64,000 nt of DNA from Acinetobacter lwoffii. GTDB lineage: Bacteria > Pseudomonadota > Gammaproteobacteria > Pseudomonadales > Moraxellaceae. Below are positions 56,626 through 64,000 of this stretch, one piece after another. How positions within the stretch are numbered: the first letter of the stretch is position 1; the number at the start of each line of letters is the position of its first letter. The position numbers and the translations under genes were made by a program. The stretch spans positions 17,162 to 81,161 of the forward strand of contig NZ_JAMXXK010000007.1 in the NCBI RefSeq assembly GCF_024129735.1, given 5' to 3'. Under the pieces are notes generated by a model. That model worked only from the letters and a program-made list of their open reading frames with translations, made no database searches and was not told the origin of the DNA.

Positions 56626-57906
56626 ATGGCATTAATCGTTCAAAAATATGGCGGTACCTCTATGGGTACTCCCGAGCGCATTTTAAATGTTGCTCGTCGT
56701 GTAAAGCGCTGGCATGACCACGGCCACAAGGTAGTGGTAGTGGTATCAGCAATGAGTGGCGAAACCAATCGTCTACTTGCTTTAGCGAAGGCCATTACCG
56801 AAACCCCTGACCCACGTGAACTAGACCAAATGGTATCTACGGGTGAACAGGTTACGATTTCTATGTTAGCAATGGCGCTGAACTCAATTGGAGTTGAAGC
56901 AAAATCACTAACAGGTCGCCAGGTTGGCATGAAAACCGACAGCTCATTCAATAAGGCACGTATCGAATCCATTGATACTGCAGTCCTGAACTCAAATCTG
57001 GATGCAGGCCGCGTACTTGTCGTTGCTGGTTTCCAGGGTTTTGATGAACATGGTAATACCACCACTTTAGGGCGTGGCGGTTCTGACACTTCAGGTGTTG
57101 CAATTGCTGCCGCACTCAAAGCAGATGAATGCCAGATTTATACCGACGTTGACGGTGTATATACCACCGATCCACGTGTTGCACCAAAAGCAAAAAAAGT
57201 TGATCGTATTTCATTTGAAGAAATGCTTGAGATGGCGTCACTCGGTTCGAAAGTCCTGCAAATTCGTTCAGTTGAATTTGCTGGTAAATACCAGGTGCCT
57301 TTACGCGTATTATCAAGCTTCGACAATGACAACGATGGCGCATTCGACGAAGAGTTTAAGCAAAACGTTGGTACACTTATTACGACTGAATTGGAAGACA
57401 ACATGGAACAGCCAATTATCTCCGGTATCGCATTTAACCGTGACGAAGCAAAATTAACTATTTTAGGTGTGCCTGACGAACCAGGTATTGCTTCTAAAAT
57501 TTTGTGCCCGATTGGTGATGCCAATGTTGAAGTGGATATGATTATCCAGAACGTTGAAGAAGATGGTACAACTGATTTCACTTTTACTGTGAACCGTGGC
57601 GAATTAAATAAAGCCAAAGCCATTCTTGAAGCGACTGCTCAAGAAATTGGTGCGCGTGAAGTTGCGACCCGTTCAGATATCGTAAAAGTATCGATTGTGG
57701 GTGTAGGTATGCGTTCTCATGCAGGTGTAGCGAGCAAAATGTTTACAGCATTGGCAGATGAAGGCATCAACATCCTGATGATCTCGACGTCTGAAATCAA
57801 GATTTCTGTGATCATTGAAGAAAATTATCTTGAACTTGCTGTTCGTTCATTGCATACCGCATTCGGTTTAGACCGTGAACAAGGCGAATCTAGCGTACGC
57901 GCTTAA
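56626..57906 (+). CDS. lysC: Aspartate kinase
   Basis: A 426-residue aspartokinase catalysing the first step of lysine, threonine and methionine synthesis. The kinase domain has VQKYGGTSMGTPERI near residue 4, VSTGEQVTISMLAMAL near 73 and GRGGSDTSGVAIAAALKADEC near 150. Two C-terminal ACT domains (VPDEPGIASKILCPIGDANVE and VGVGMRSHAGVASKMFTALA) give feedback control. The monofunctional length matches the Pseudomonas type. alaS-lysC-csrA is a conserved order in pseudomonads and Acinetobacter. Confidence 0.97.
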   Translation: MALIVQKYGGTSMGTPERILNVARRVKRWHDHGHKVVVVVSAMSGETNRLLALAKAITETPDPRELDQMVSTGEQVTISMLAMALNSIGVEAKSLTGRQVGMKTDSSFNKARIESIDTAVLNSNLDAGRVLVVAGFQGFDEHGNTTTLGRGGSDTSGVAIAAALKADECQIYTDVDGVYTTDPRVAPKAKKVDRISFEEMLEMASLGSKVLQIRSVEFAGKYQVPLRVLSSFDNDNDGAFDEEFKQNVGTLITTELEDNMEQPIISGIAFNRDEAKLTILGVPDEPGIASKILCPIGDANVEVDMIIQNVEEDGTTDFTFTVNRGELNKAKAILEATAQEIGAREVATRSDIVKVSIVGVGMRSHAGVASKMFTALADEGINILMISTSEIKISVIIEENYLELAVRSLHTAFGLDREQGESSVRA

Positions 57907-57964
57907 TCGTTAAGACAGAATATTGTCATTGTTTGACAGTATTTTATAAAAGTCTACAAAAATG

Positions 57965-57998
57965 CAGAGCCACTATAGTTTTTTTTATAGTGGCTCTG
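57965..57998 (+). terminator. Terminator of lysC
   Basis: CAGAGCCACTATA and TATAGTGGCTCTG form a perfect 13-bp stem with an 8-nt T-rich loop, 59 bases after lysC. It separates lysC from csrA, which should have its own promoter in 57999-58156. Confidence 0.85.
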
Positions 57999-58156
57999 TT
58001 ATATTAAGCCTGAGGATTTTTAACCAGCTGAGATAGATTAAAATCTTTCACCCAGATGACAGAATTTCTATCCAGATCTTATTTTGTAATTTTTGGTTGT
58101 GCTTTTTGTTTTACATTCAATAGATTGCAGGTTTTGCATTTTGCAAGGAGAAAAAC

Positions 58157-58411
58157 ATGCTGATTCTGACTCGACGCGTCGGGGAAACTTTAATGATTGG
58201 TGATCAAGTCAGTGTGACTGTGCTTGGTGTAAAAGGTAACCAGGTTCGTATCGGGGTAAATGCTCCGAAAGAAGTCTCTGTGCACCGTGAAGAGATTTAC
58301 CAGCGTATCCAGCATGAACGTGCAATGCATGAACATCTTCAACATATCGATCAAGATTACCAACCTTCTTATGAAGACGATAGCCAGACACAAAATAACT
58401 TTAACCGTTAA
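58157..58411 (+). CDS. csrA: Carbon storage regulator, RNA-binding
   Basis: An 84-residue CsrA/RsmA that binds GGA motifs in mRNA leaders to control translation. The core [48 protein letters not shown] contains the RNA-binding residues L4, R6 and R44. E. coli CsrA has 61 residues; the extra C-terminal 20 or so, acidic and glutamine-rich ([16 protein letters not shown]), are typical of Acinetobacter. AAGGAG lies 7 nt before the ATG. Confidence 0.97.
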   Translation: MLILTRRVGETLMIGDQVSVTVLGVKGNQVRIGVNAPKEVSVHREEIYQRIQHERAMHEHLQHIDQDYQPSYEDDSQTQNNFNR

Positions 58412-58427
58412 TGTTTGTGCGAAGAAT

Positions 58428-58452
58428 AAAGCGGCTTTTGAGCCGCTTTAAA
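58428..58452 (+). terminator. Terminator of csrA
   Basis: AAAGCGGCT and AGCCGCTTT around TTTG, 17 bases after the stop. Confidence 0.88.
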
Positions 58453-58506
58453 TTTGTCTAAATTTTATACAAAAATATTAAATACTTAGATAATTTAAAA
58501 TAAAAC

Positions 58507-59094
58507 TTAAAGTTCTGCACCCTGCTGTAATGCTGCAATCACCTTTTTTACCGGCCCAAAACTGCGACGATGCTCATCAATGACACCATGCAAGGCAATT
58601 GCTTCAAAATGTGCTTTGGTCGGATAACCCTTGTGCTTGGCAAAACCAAATTGCGGATGCTTCTGATCCATCTCGATCATCTGATGGTCACGGGTTACTT
58701 TCGCCAGAATACTGGCTGCTGAAATTTCAGCATGCAGTGCATCACCACCCACCACGGCATCACAGCTCATGCGAAGGCCTTGAGGGACTTTATTGCCATC
58801 GACTAGTACATGCTCTGGTTGAACTGGCAAAGCTTCTACAGCACGACGCATGGCCAGCAAAGAAGCTTGCAAAATATTATGTTCATCAATCTCTGCCGCA
58901 GAAGCCTCAGCAATGGCCCATGCCAGCGCTTTTTCCTGAATCTCGATAAAAAGTTTTTCACGCTTCTTTTCAGTGAGTTTTTTAGAATCATTTAAACCCT
59001 CAATCGGGTTGTTCGGATCCAAAATAACTGCCGCAGCGACCACCGAACCCACTAATGGCCCACGCCCTGCTTCATCTACACCAGCAATCTTCAT
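58507..59094 (-). CDS. rnhB: Ribonuclease HII
   Basis: A 195-residue RNase HII, which nicks at ribonucleotides in DNA and RNA-DNA hybrids. The type II signature opens the protein: [20 protein letters not shown], with catalytic D and E (DEAGRG). A second acidic residue lies in VLVDGNKVP near residue 95, and the last is in [16 protein letters not shown] near 120. Normal length, with ATG 59094 as start. Confidence 0.97.
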   Translation of the reverse strand: MKIAGVDEAGRGPLVGSVVAAAVILDPNNPIEGLNDSKKLTEKKREKLFIEIQEKALAWAIAEASAAEIDEHNILQASLLAMRRAVEALPVQPEHVLVDGNKVPQGLRMSCDAVVGGDALHAEISAASILAKVTRDHQMIEMDQKHPQFGFAKHKGYPTKAHFEAIALHGVIDEHRRSFGPVKKVIAALQQGAEL

Positions 59095-59111
59095 GTCTAT
59101 TTTTCCATAAA

Positions 59112-59138
59112 AAATAGGCTGAACCAGTCAGCCTATTT
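59112..59138 (-). terminator. Terminator of the 59154 lipoprotein gene
   Basis: On the minus strand AAATAGGCTGA and TCAGCCTATTT around a 5-nt loop, then a T-run, 16 bases after the stop. Confidence 0.9.
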
Positions 59139-59153
59139 CAATTTAATCTTGGC

Positions 59154-59525
59154 TTAGTTTACAGCTTCAGCTACACAAGCGTTAATGGTTTTTGCAACCA
59201 CATTGCCGACAATCGTCGCACGTGCTGCCGGGTCAATCGCTGCAGTCGCCAAATCTACTGCTGTTACGCTTTGGGGTGCTTTTTCGCTGACACAGCCACA
59301 AATTTCAGTCTGGATATTCTGCTTTTGGGTCGTAGTCATTAGACGTGTAGCTGTTTGCCATGCTGGAATATTATTCAGCTCAGCCGTACATTTTGCATTG
59401 ATCGCGATTTTAAGCGCAGCCCCACCCAACTGTTGAGTCGTGGTTTGCGTTTCAGGGCTGCCTGTTGTTGCACAAGCCGATAAAACCAAAGTAAGCGGAG
59501 CAAGTGCAGCCAATAATTTTTTCAC
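59154..59525 (-). CDS. Small lipoprotein, paralogue of the 60350 gene
   Basis: A 123-residue predicted lipoprotein (LVLSACATTG, Cys at about residue 18). The mature part has four cysteines in the order C-(15-30)-C-x-C-...-C: NAKCTAELNNIPAW, EICGCVSEKAP and NACVAEAVN. The same pattern, including the tryptophan after the first cysteine and CxCV-E, is found in the gene at 60350, so the two are diverged paralogues. Function unknown; disulfides in the periplasm are likely. Confidence 0.82.
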   Translation of the reverse strand: MKKLLAALAPLTLVLSACATTGSPETQTTTQQLGGAALKIAINAKCTAELNNIPAWQTATRLMTTTQKQNIQTEICGCVSEKAPQSVTAVDLATAAIDPAARATIVGNVVAKTINACVAEAVN

Positions 59526-59742
59526 AGATCTGTTCCTTGTTTATTCATATATGAAGCGTGACGCTATTGTGCCGAAATTCACCTGAATAAGAAATCTATA
59601 AATCATCCTGAATGTTTAATCTGCACCCAGCCATTTCAATGGATGTTGCATGAAAGCCACCATAGCGTTGCAGATTTGGAATTGCTGGGCTGATTCGCCC
59701 TTTGCTAAGGTGCATCCATCTTTGAGGGCAATCGAAAATCAC

Positions 59743-60306
59743 ATGGAAAAAGTACAATATTAGACGCGCACGGCACAATGGTTGCACTGGATCATGGCAG
59801 TTATCTTTATTGCGGCCTGGCTGATTGGTTTTTATAGTGGGAATTTTTTAAGTTATGAAGTCGATGGCAGCTTTAAAGGCGATGTCATCATCCTGCATAA
59901 AAATATCGCCACCACCATTATTTTCCTGTTGGTTGTGCGAATTTTCTGGCGTTATACCCACCCTGCCCCTGAACTACCGGACACTATGTCACCCCGGATG
60001 AAAACTTTGGCACATGCAGGTCATCTGGCTTTGTATTTTATGCTGATTGCCCTACCTGTCACCGGCTGTTTATATAGCTGGAGTCTGGGCTATCCAGCAC
60101 CAGTGCTATATTTATTTAACCTGCCGGCACTGATTTCAGAAAATCCGGCTGTAACCGCGATCGTAAAACCCCTGCATATCTGGCTTTCCTGGGCAGTTGG
60201 CTTACTTTTAGTTGGACATATTTTCGCAGCACTGAAACATCATTTTATCGATAAAGATCATGTACTCAACAGCATGACCCGACAATCCAAATCTTCTAAA
60301 AAATAA
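59743..60306 (+). pseudogene. Cytochrome b561 with an in-frame amber codon near the N-terminus
   Basis: From ATG 59743 the frame reads six codons (MEKVQY), then TAG at 59761-59763, then continues as TRTAQWLHWIMAVIFIAAWL to 60306. The continuing part is a four-helix cytochrome b561 of about 174 residues with heme-ligand histidines in WLHWIMA, VIILHKNIAT, HLALYFM and VGHIFAALKHH. These transfer electrons from quinol or superoxide-type donors in the inner membrane. The N-terminus before LHW is needed for a complete first helix, so the amber codon probably reduces or abolishes expression. A TTG at 59782 could rescue a shortened form. Confidence 0.75.
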
Positions 60307-60323
60307 TCTGCAAAACCACACTC

Positions 60324-60354
60324 AATCAGCTTTCATTGCAAAGCTGATTTTATT
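60324..60354. terminator. Bidirectional terminator between cytochrome b561 and a lipoprotein gene
   Basis: AATCAGCTTT and AAAGCTGATT around CATTGC with T-rich tail; it lies at the junction of two convergent genes, touching the end of the minus-strand gene. Confidence 0.8.
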
Positions 60355-60703
60355 TTAAGAACTCGGTCATGCAGCCTTTCAGACTGTTTGCAATAGCCTG
60401 TTGCGTGAGTTTTGACTTTACTTCTTCATCCAGAGTCGCTTTCAGTAAAGTGCTTGCCGGAATATCCTTGAGTGCATGCTCACCTACACATGAACAGACA
60501 TTTTGCTCAAGTTCAGCTTTATTTTTGTCCTGCATAAAATAGGTCGAGGCAGTCCAGAATTTAGATGCTTTCAATTCTTTTGCACATTGGTATTCAATCA
60601 CGGGTTTTAAAGTACGCTGTGTCAAAGTCATATCTGCATTTGAGCAGGCAGATATCAACACGCTACTGATGAGCAGAATTATATTTTTCAATTTCATATC
60701 CAT
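60350..60703 (-). CDS. Small lipoprotein, paralogue of the 59154 gene
   Basis: A 117-residue predicted lipoprotein (LISACSNADM, Cys at about residue 20). It shares with the 59154 gene the order YQCAKELKASKFW, NVCSCVGEHALKD and KGCMTEFLK. Conserved cysteines suggest two disulfides. The role is unknown. The two genes flank the cytochrome b561 locus, so a local duplication followed by divergence is the simplest explanation. Confidence 0.82.
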   Translation of the reverse strand: MDMKLKNIILLISSVLISACSNADMTLTQRTLKPVIEYQCAKELKASKFWTASTYFMQDKNKAELEQNVCSCVGEHALKDIPASTLLKATLDEEVKSKLTQQAIANSLKGCMTEFLK

Positions 60704-60706
60704 CTA

Positions 60707-60738
60707 TAAAAACAAAGGCAGAGCGAACCCTGCCTTTT
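60707..60738 (-). terminator. Terminator of add
   Basis: On the minus strand AAAGGCAG and CTGCCTTT around an 8-nt loop, followed by a T-rich tail, 11 bases after the add stop. Confidence 0.82.
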
Positions 60739-60748
60739 ATTTAAAAAC

Positions 60749-61759
<1,011 letters not shown>

Positions 61760-61778
61760 TCATGAAACCTAAAATAAT

Positions 61779-61812
61779 AAAAAAAGGGTGCAAACTGAGT
61801 TTACACCCTTTC
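61779..61812 (-). terminator. Terminator of the NCS2 permease gene
   Basis: On the minus strand AAAGGGTG and CACCC-TTT with an AAACT/AGTTT extension, then seven T. It lies between the permease stop and the add start. Confidence 0.88.
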
Positions 61813-61826
61813 CAAATCTAGAAAAA

Positions 61827-63149
61827 TTAGCCGCCAAATAGTGCGAATTTAAGCGTCCATAGTACTGCAATAATCCAGACCATATACGGTACAGTTGATG
61901 CTTTACCGGTTAACAATTTGATCAGTGCATAGCTAATGAAGCCCATCGCAATACCATCCGCAATCGAATAGGTAAATGGCATAAATACAATGGTTAAAAA
62001 TGCAGGAACTGCTTCTGTAATATCTTCCCAGTCAATATGCACGATACCTTGAATCATTAAGACACCGACAAATAACAGCGCTGGTGCTGTTGCAAAGCTT
62101 GGTACAGACTGTGCCAATGGTGCAAGGAACAAACAGGCAACAAACAGGATACCGACTACAACAGCAGTTAGACCTGTACGGCCACCGGCTGCTACGCCCG
62201 CAGAAGATTCAATGTATGGCGTAGTTGAAGATGTACCCAGCGCTGCACCTGCAACAATTGCAGAAGAGTCAGCAAAAAGTGCTTTTTTCAAACGCGGCAG
62301 TTTGCCATCTTTCAACAAGCCTGCACGGTGTGAAACACCTACGAGCGTACCGGTTGAGTCAAACAGATCAACCAGAAAGAAGACAAAAATCACGCCAATT
62401 AAACTGGCAGTGAACAGACCTTCAAAGCTCATTTGCATAAATGTGGGTGCAATCGATGGCACTGCGCCAACCACACCTTTAAATTCACTCAGACCCAATG
62501 CTGCTGAAATACCGGTTAACACCAAAATACTGATGATGATCGCACCACGCACTTTAAAGTGATGCATTACAACGACTAGAAGGAAACCAAATAATGCAAG
62601 CAAAACCGATGGTTGCTTTAAATCACCCAAACCTACCAACGTAGCGGGATTATCGACAATCAGGCCGGCATTTTTCAAAGCAATCAGCGCCAGGAATAAG
62701 CCAATACCACCACCGATGGCCAGTTTCAGCGACATTGGAATCGCATTGACAATGGCTTCACGGATTTTGAACATGCTGATCGCAATAAACACAAGACCCG
62801 AGATAAACACAGCCCCAAGTGCTGTTTGCCAAGGCACACCCATTCCCAAACATACGGAATAGGTAAAGAAGGCATTCAAGCCCATGCCTGGTGCAAGTGC
62901 AATTGGATAATTTGCAATCAAGCCCATGACTAAACAGCCAATCGCGGCTGCAAGACAGGTTGCTACAAAGACAGCCCCATGATCCATCCCCGTTTCGGAC
63001 AAAATCATTGGATTGACAATAATGATGTAACACATCGTTAAGAATGTAGTTACACCGGCAAGAACTTCTGTACGGAAACTGGTTTTGTTTTCACTCAGTT
63101 TAAACAGACGTTCAAGCATACTTTCTGAAGATGGATTAGGAGTCGTCAT
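61827..63149 (-). CDS. NCS2 family purine permease (AzgA/GhxP type)
   Basis: A 440-residue polytopic transporter of the NCS2 family, AzgA branch, for adenine, guanine or hypoxanthine. Features: EVLAGVTTFLTMCYIIIVNPMIL near residue 27, ANYPIALAPGMGLNAFF near 77, FVFFLVDLFDSTGTLVGVSHRAG near 255 and SSTTPYIESSAGVAAGGRTGLTAV near 310. The terminator between it and add suggests they are separately or partly jointly transcribed; together they form an uptake-plus-deamination salvage pair. A structured leader may lie upstream. Confidence 0.92.
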   Translation of the reverse strand: MTTPNPSSESMLERLFKLSENKTSFRTEVLAGVTTFLTMCYIIIVNPMILSETGMDHGAVFVATCLAAAIGCLVMGLIANYPIALAPGMGLNAFFTYSVCLGMGVPWQTALGAVFISGLVFIAISMFKIREAIVNAIPMSLKLAIGGGIGLFLALIALKNAGLIVDNPATLVGLGDLKQPSVLLALFGFLLVVVMHHFKVRGAIIISILVLTGISAALGLSEFKGVVGAVPSIAPTFMQMSFEGLFTASLIGVIFVFFLVDLFDSTGTLVGVSHRAGLLKDGKLPRLKKALFADSSAIVAGAALGTSSTTPYIESSAGVAAGGRTGLTAVVVGILFVACLFLAPLAQSVPSFATAPALLFVGVLMIQGIVHIDWEDITEAVPAFLTIVFMPFTYSIADGIAMGFISYALIKLLTGKASTVPYMVWIIAVLWTLKFALFGG

Positions 63150-63257
63150 GACCTAGCCCCTATTGAGTAAACTTTATGCTTTAAGCAAGCCGTCAAATAA
63201 ATGAAATTTTATAAAAAAATTCATCAATTTTAAGGATGTGTTAGCAACGAATATGCC

Positions 63258-63315
63258 AGCATAGCCATTTGACGGGTTAAAATGTTGGAACAGCTTACAG
63301 CCCCAGGGCTATGCT
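63258..63315 (-). promoter_or_regulatory. Candidate structured RNA leader of the NCS2 permease
   Basis: AGCATAGCC (63258-63266) and GGCTATGCT (63307-63315) could form a perfect 9-bp closing stem around 40 nt, about 109 bases upstream of the permease start. It does not match the classical purine riboswitch core by eye. Confidence 0.35.
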
Positions 63316-63343
63316 ATAAAAACCCAAAAAAAATCTAAACAAA

Positions 63344-63370
63344 AAAGCTGCATAACATTTATGCAGCTTT
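63344..63370. terminator. Hairpin with T-tracts upstream of the permease leader
   Basis: AAAGCTGCATA and TATGCAGCTTT around a 5-nt loop, with A- and T-rich flanks on both sides. It may end transcription from the small gene at 63589-63750 on the minus strand. Confidence 0.7.
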
Positions 63371-63588
63371 ATTTTCTTGATTTAAATCAAATGCTTAACA
63401 AGATGAATTCTGCTTCATCCTGATCGTTGGCAAATTATAACACATTGATTTCTTATTGCTTATTTGATTTTACACTTTATTAGAAATAAATATATTCCAG
63501 ATGAATATTTAGAAAATTTTATTATATTTATTATTGGTTTAATTTTATTAATTCAGCCCAATTAGCGGGAGGAAGATATATAATCTGC

Positions 63589-63750
63589 TTAATGTCGATG
63601 CCGATTGGATTCCAGCAATTTGCTTGAATCACGACCATCGTTCAAGACATGACGGATCTTTTCATATTTTCTGATTTCTGACTGTTTATGGACACAAAAT
63701 CCTAATAAACTGATCATTAAGGCAAAAACAGGGATAGCATATATTTTCAT
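63589..63750 (-). CDS. Small membrane or secreted protein, 53 residues
   Basis: From ATG 63750: MKIYAIPVFALMISLLGFCV is a signal peptide or single membrane span. A basic, hydrophilic tail follows, ending NRHRH. An upstream start at 63774 would add 8 residues. The ribosome binding site is weak. No family recognised. Confidence 0.45.
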   Translation of the reverse strand: MKIYAIPVFALMISLLGFCVHKQSEIRKYEKIRHVLNDGRDSSKLLESNRHRH

Positions 63751-63885
63751 TGTTATTATGCTGCTTTGTAACACTATGCAATTATGCTAACAAAAAACCT
63801 AACAAACTTGTGACATAGTTTACATTTAACCCGATAGAAGGCATTTATTTATCCTCTAAATATTAATTTTATGTCGTTTTATTTA

Positions 63886-64000
63886 GGGTGTGTTGACACT
63901 TTTAGCTTAAAAAAATAGCGAAGTAGTAAAATCAAATCGCCAAACCCAATTTTACTATTCGCTATGCCTCGTACCATGCTGACAGATCAACACTGGCAAA
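63886..64000 (+). mobile_element. Left end of an IS5-family insertion sequence (truncated by window edge)
   Basis: The putative left terminal repeat begins GGGTGTGTTGACACTTTTAG at 63886, and 78 bases later a transposase start appears. Such GTGTTGACA-type ends and the transposase N-terminus are characteristic of the IS427 group of the IS5 family, common in Acinetobacter. Confidence 0.8.
63964..64000 (+). CDS. IS5-family transposase, first 12 residues only
   Basis: ATG 63964 opens MPRTMLTDQHWQ, matching the N-terminus of IS5-family (IS427 group) transposases, which typically continue with the DUF4096 helix-turn-helix region. The frame runs off the window. Many members need a frameshift between two ORFs to make full transposase; that cannot be seen here. 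Confidence 0.8.
   Translation, partial: MPRTMLTDQHWQ

Larger units (their letters stand above)
63150..63588. other. Leader and intergenic region upstream of the NCS2 permease
   Basis: A 439-base gap with no gene. It contains the long-range stem at 63258-63315 and the hairpin at 63344-63370, described separately. The remainder is AT-rich. Confidence 0.5.

Noticed and set aside
63150..63400. Classical purine riboswitch upstream of the NCS2 permease
   Set aside because: The conserved loop and junction sequences of the purine aptamer are not visible; only a generic stem is supported.

Overview
The window looks like a chromosomal segment of an Acinetobacter-type gammaproteobacterium (Moraxellaceae). 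This is an inference from the low-GC, AT-rich intergenic DNA, the order of the housekeeping genes (purT-glnD-dapC, hisZ-purA, alaS-lysC-csrA, icd divergent from rluE) and the protein sequences themselves; no rRNA gene is present to settle the species.

Left part (1 to about 15.4 kb): an accessory island whose right end lies at a tRNA gene with anticodon CAU, probably tRNA-Ile2 (15434-15510). Next to the tRNA are a P4-type tyrosine integrase, an AlpA-like excisionase/regulator and an XRE repressor. Further in lies a tightly overlapping three-gene operon (6782-12642) coding for a 213-aa protein and two very large proteins with tyrosine-recombinase C-termini; the middle one appears to have lost catalytic residues. 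Beyond it is a defence block on the minus strand: an orphan XRE antitoxin-like gene, hsdM, hsdS, an Abi_2 (HEPN) abortive-infection gene and hsdR, which runs off the left edge. The far end of the island is not in the window.

Right part (about 15.5-63.9 kb): core genome. It holds genes for translation and RNA metabolism (yebC, ychF, rluE, alaS, csrA, rnhB), nitrogen and amino-acid metabolism (glnD, dapC, an AlaA-type aminotransferase with an extra N-terminal domain, lysC, hisZ, two azlCD exporters, two Lrp-family regulators), purine metabolism (purT, purA, add, an NCS2 permease), oxidative-stress defence (sodA with a Fur-like site, gpx, msrB), central and respiratory metabolism (icd, an epd-like dehydrogenase, ndh, a cytochrome b561), and envelope functions (dacC, M23, M48 and M61 peptidases, several lipoproteins). 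Most transcription units end in clear hairpin/T-tract terminators.

Three loci look broken by single-base events: a glycine-rich tandem-repeat protein (18778-20413), a membrane/coiled-coil protein (39247-39992) and a cytochrome b561 with an early amber codon (59743-60306). Several genes under 60 codons are supported by good ribosome binding sites. The last 115 bases are the left end of an IS5-family insertion sequence that continues past the window.

The most unusual element is the recombinase trio together with the neighbouring defence genes. Its layout recalls Tn554-type tnpABC and the gamma-mobile-trio (GMT) elements, but identity with either cannot be shown without a database search.
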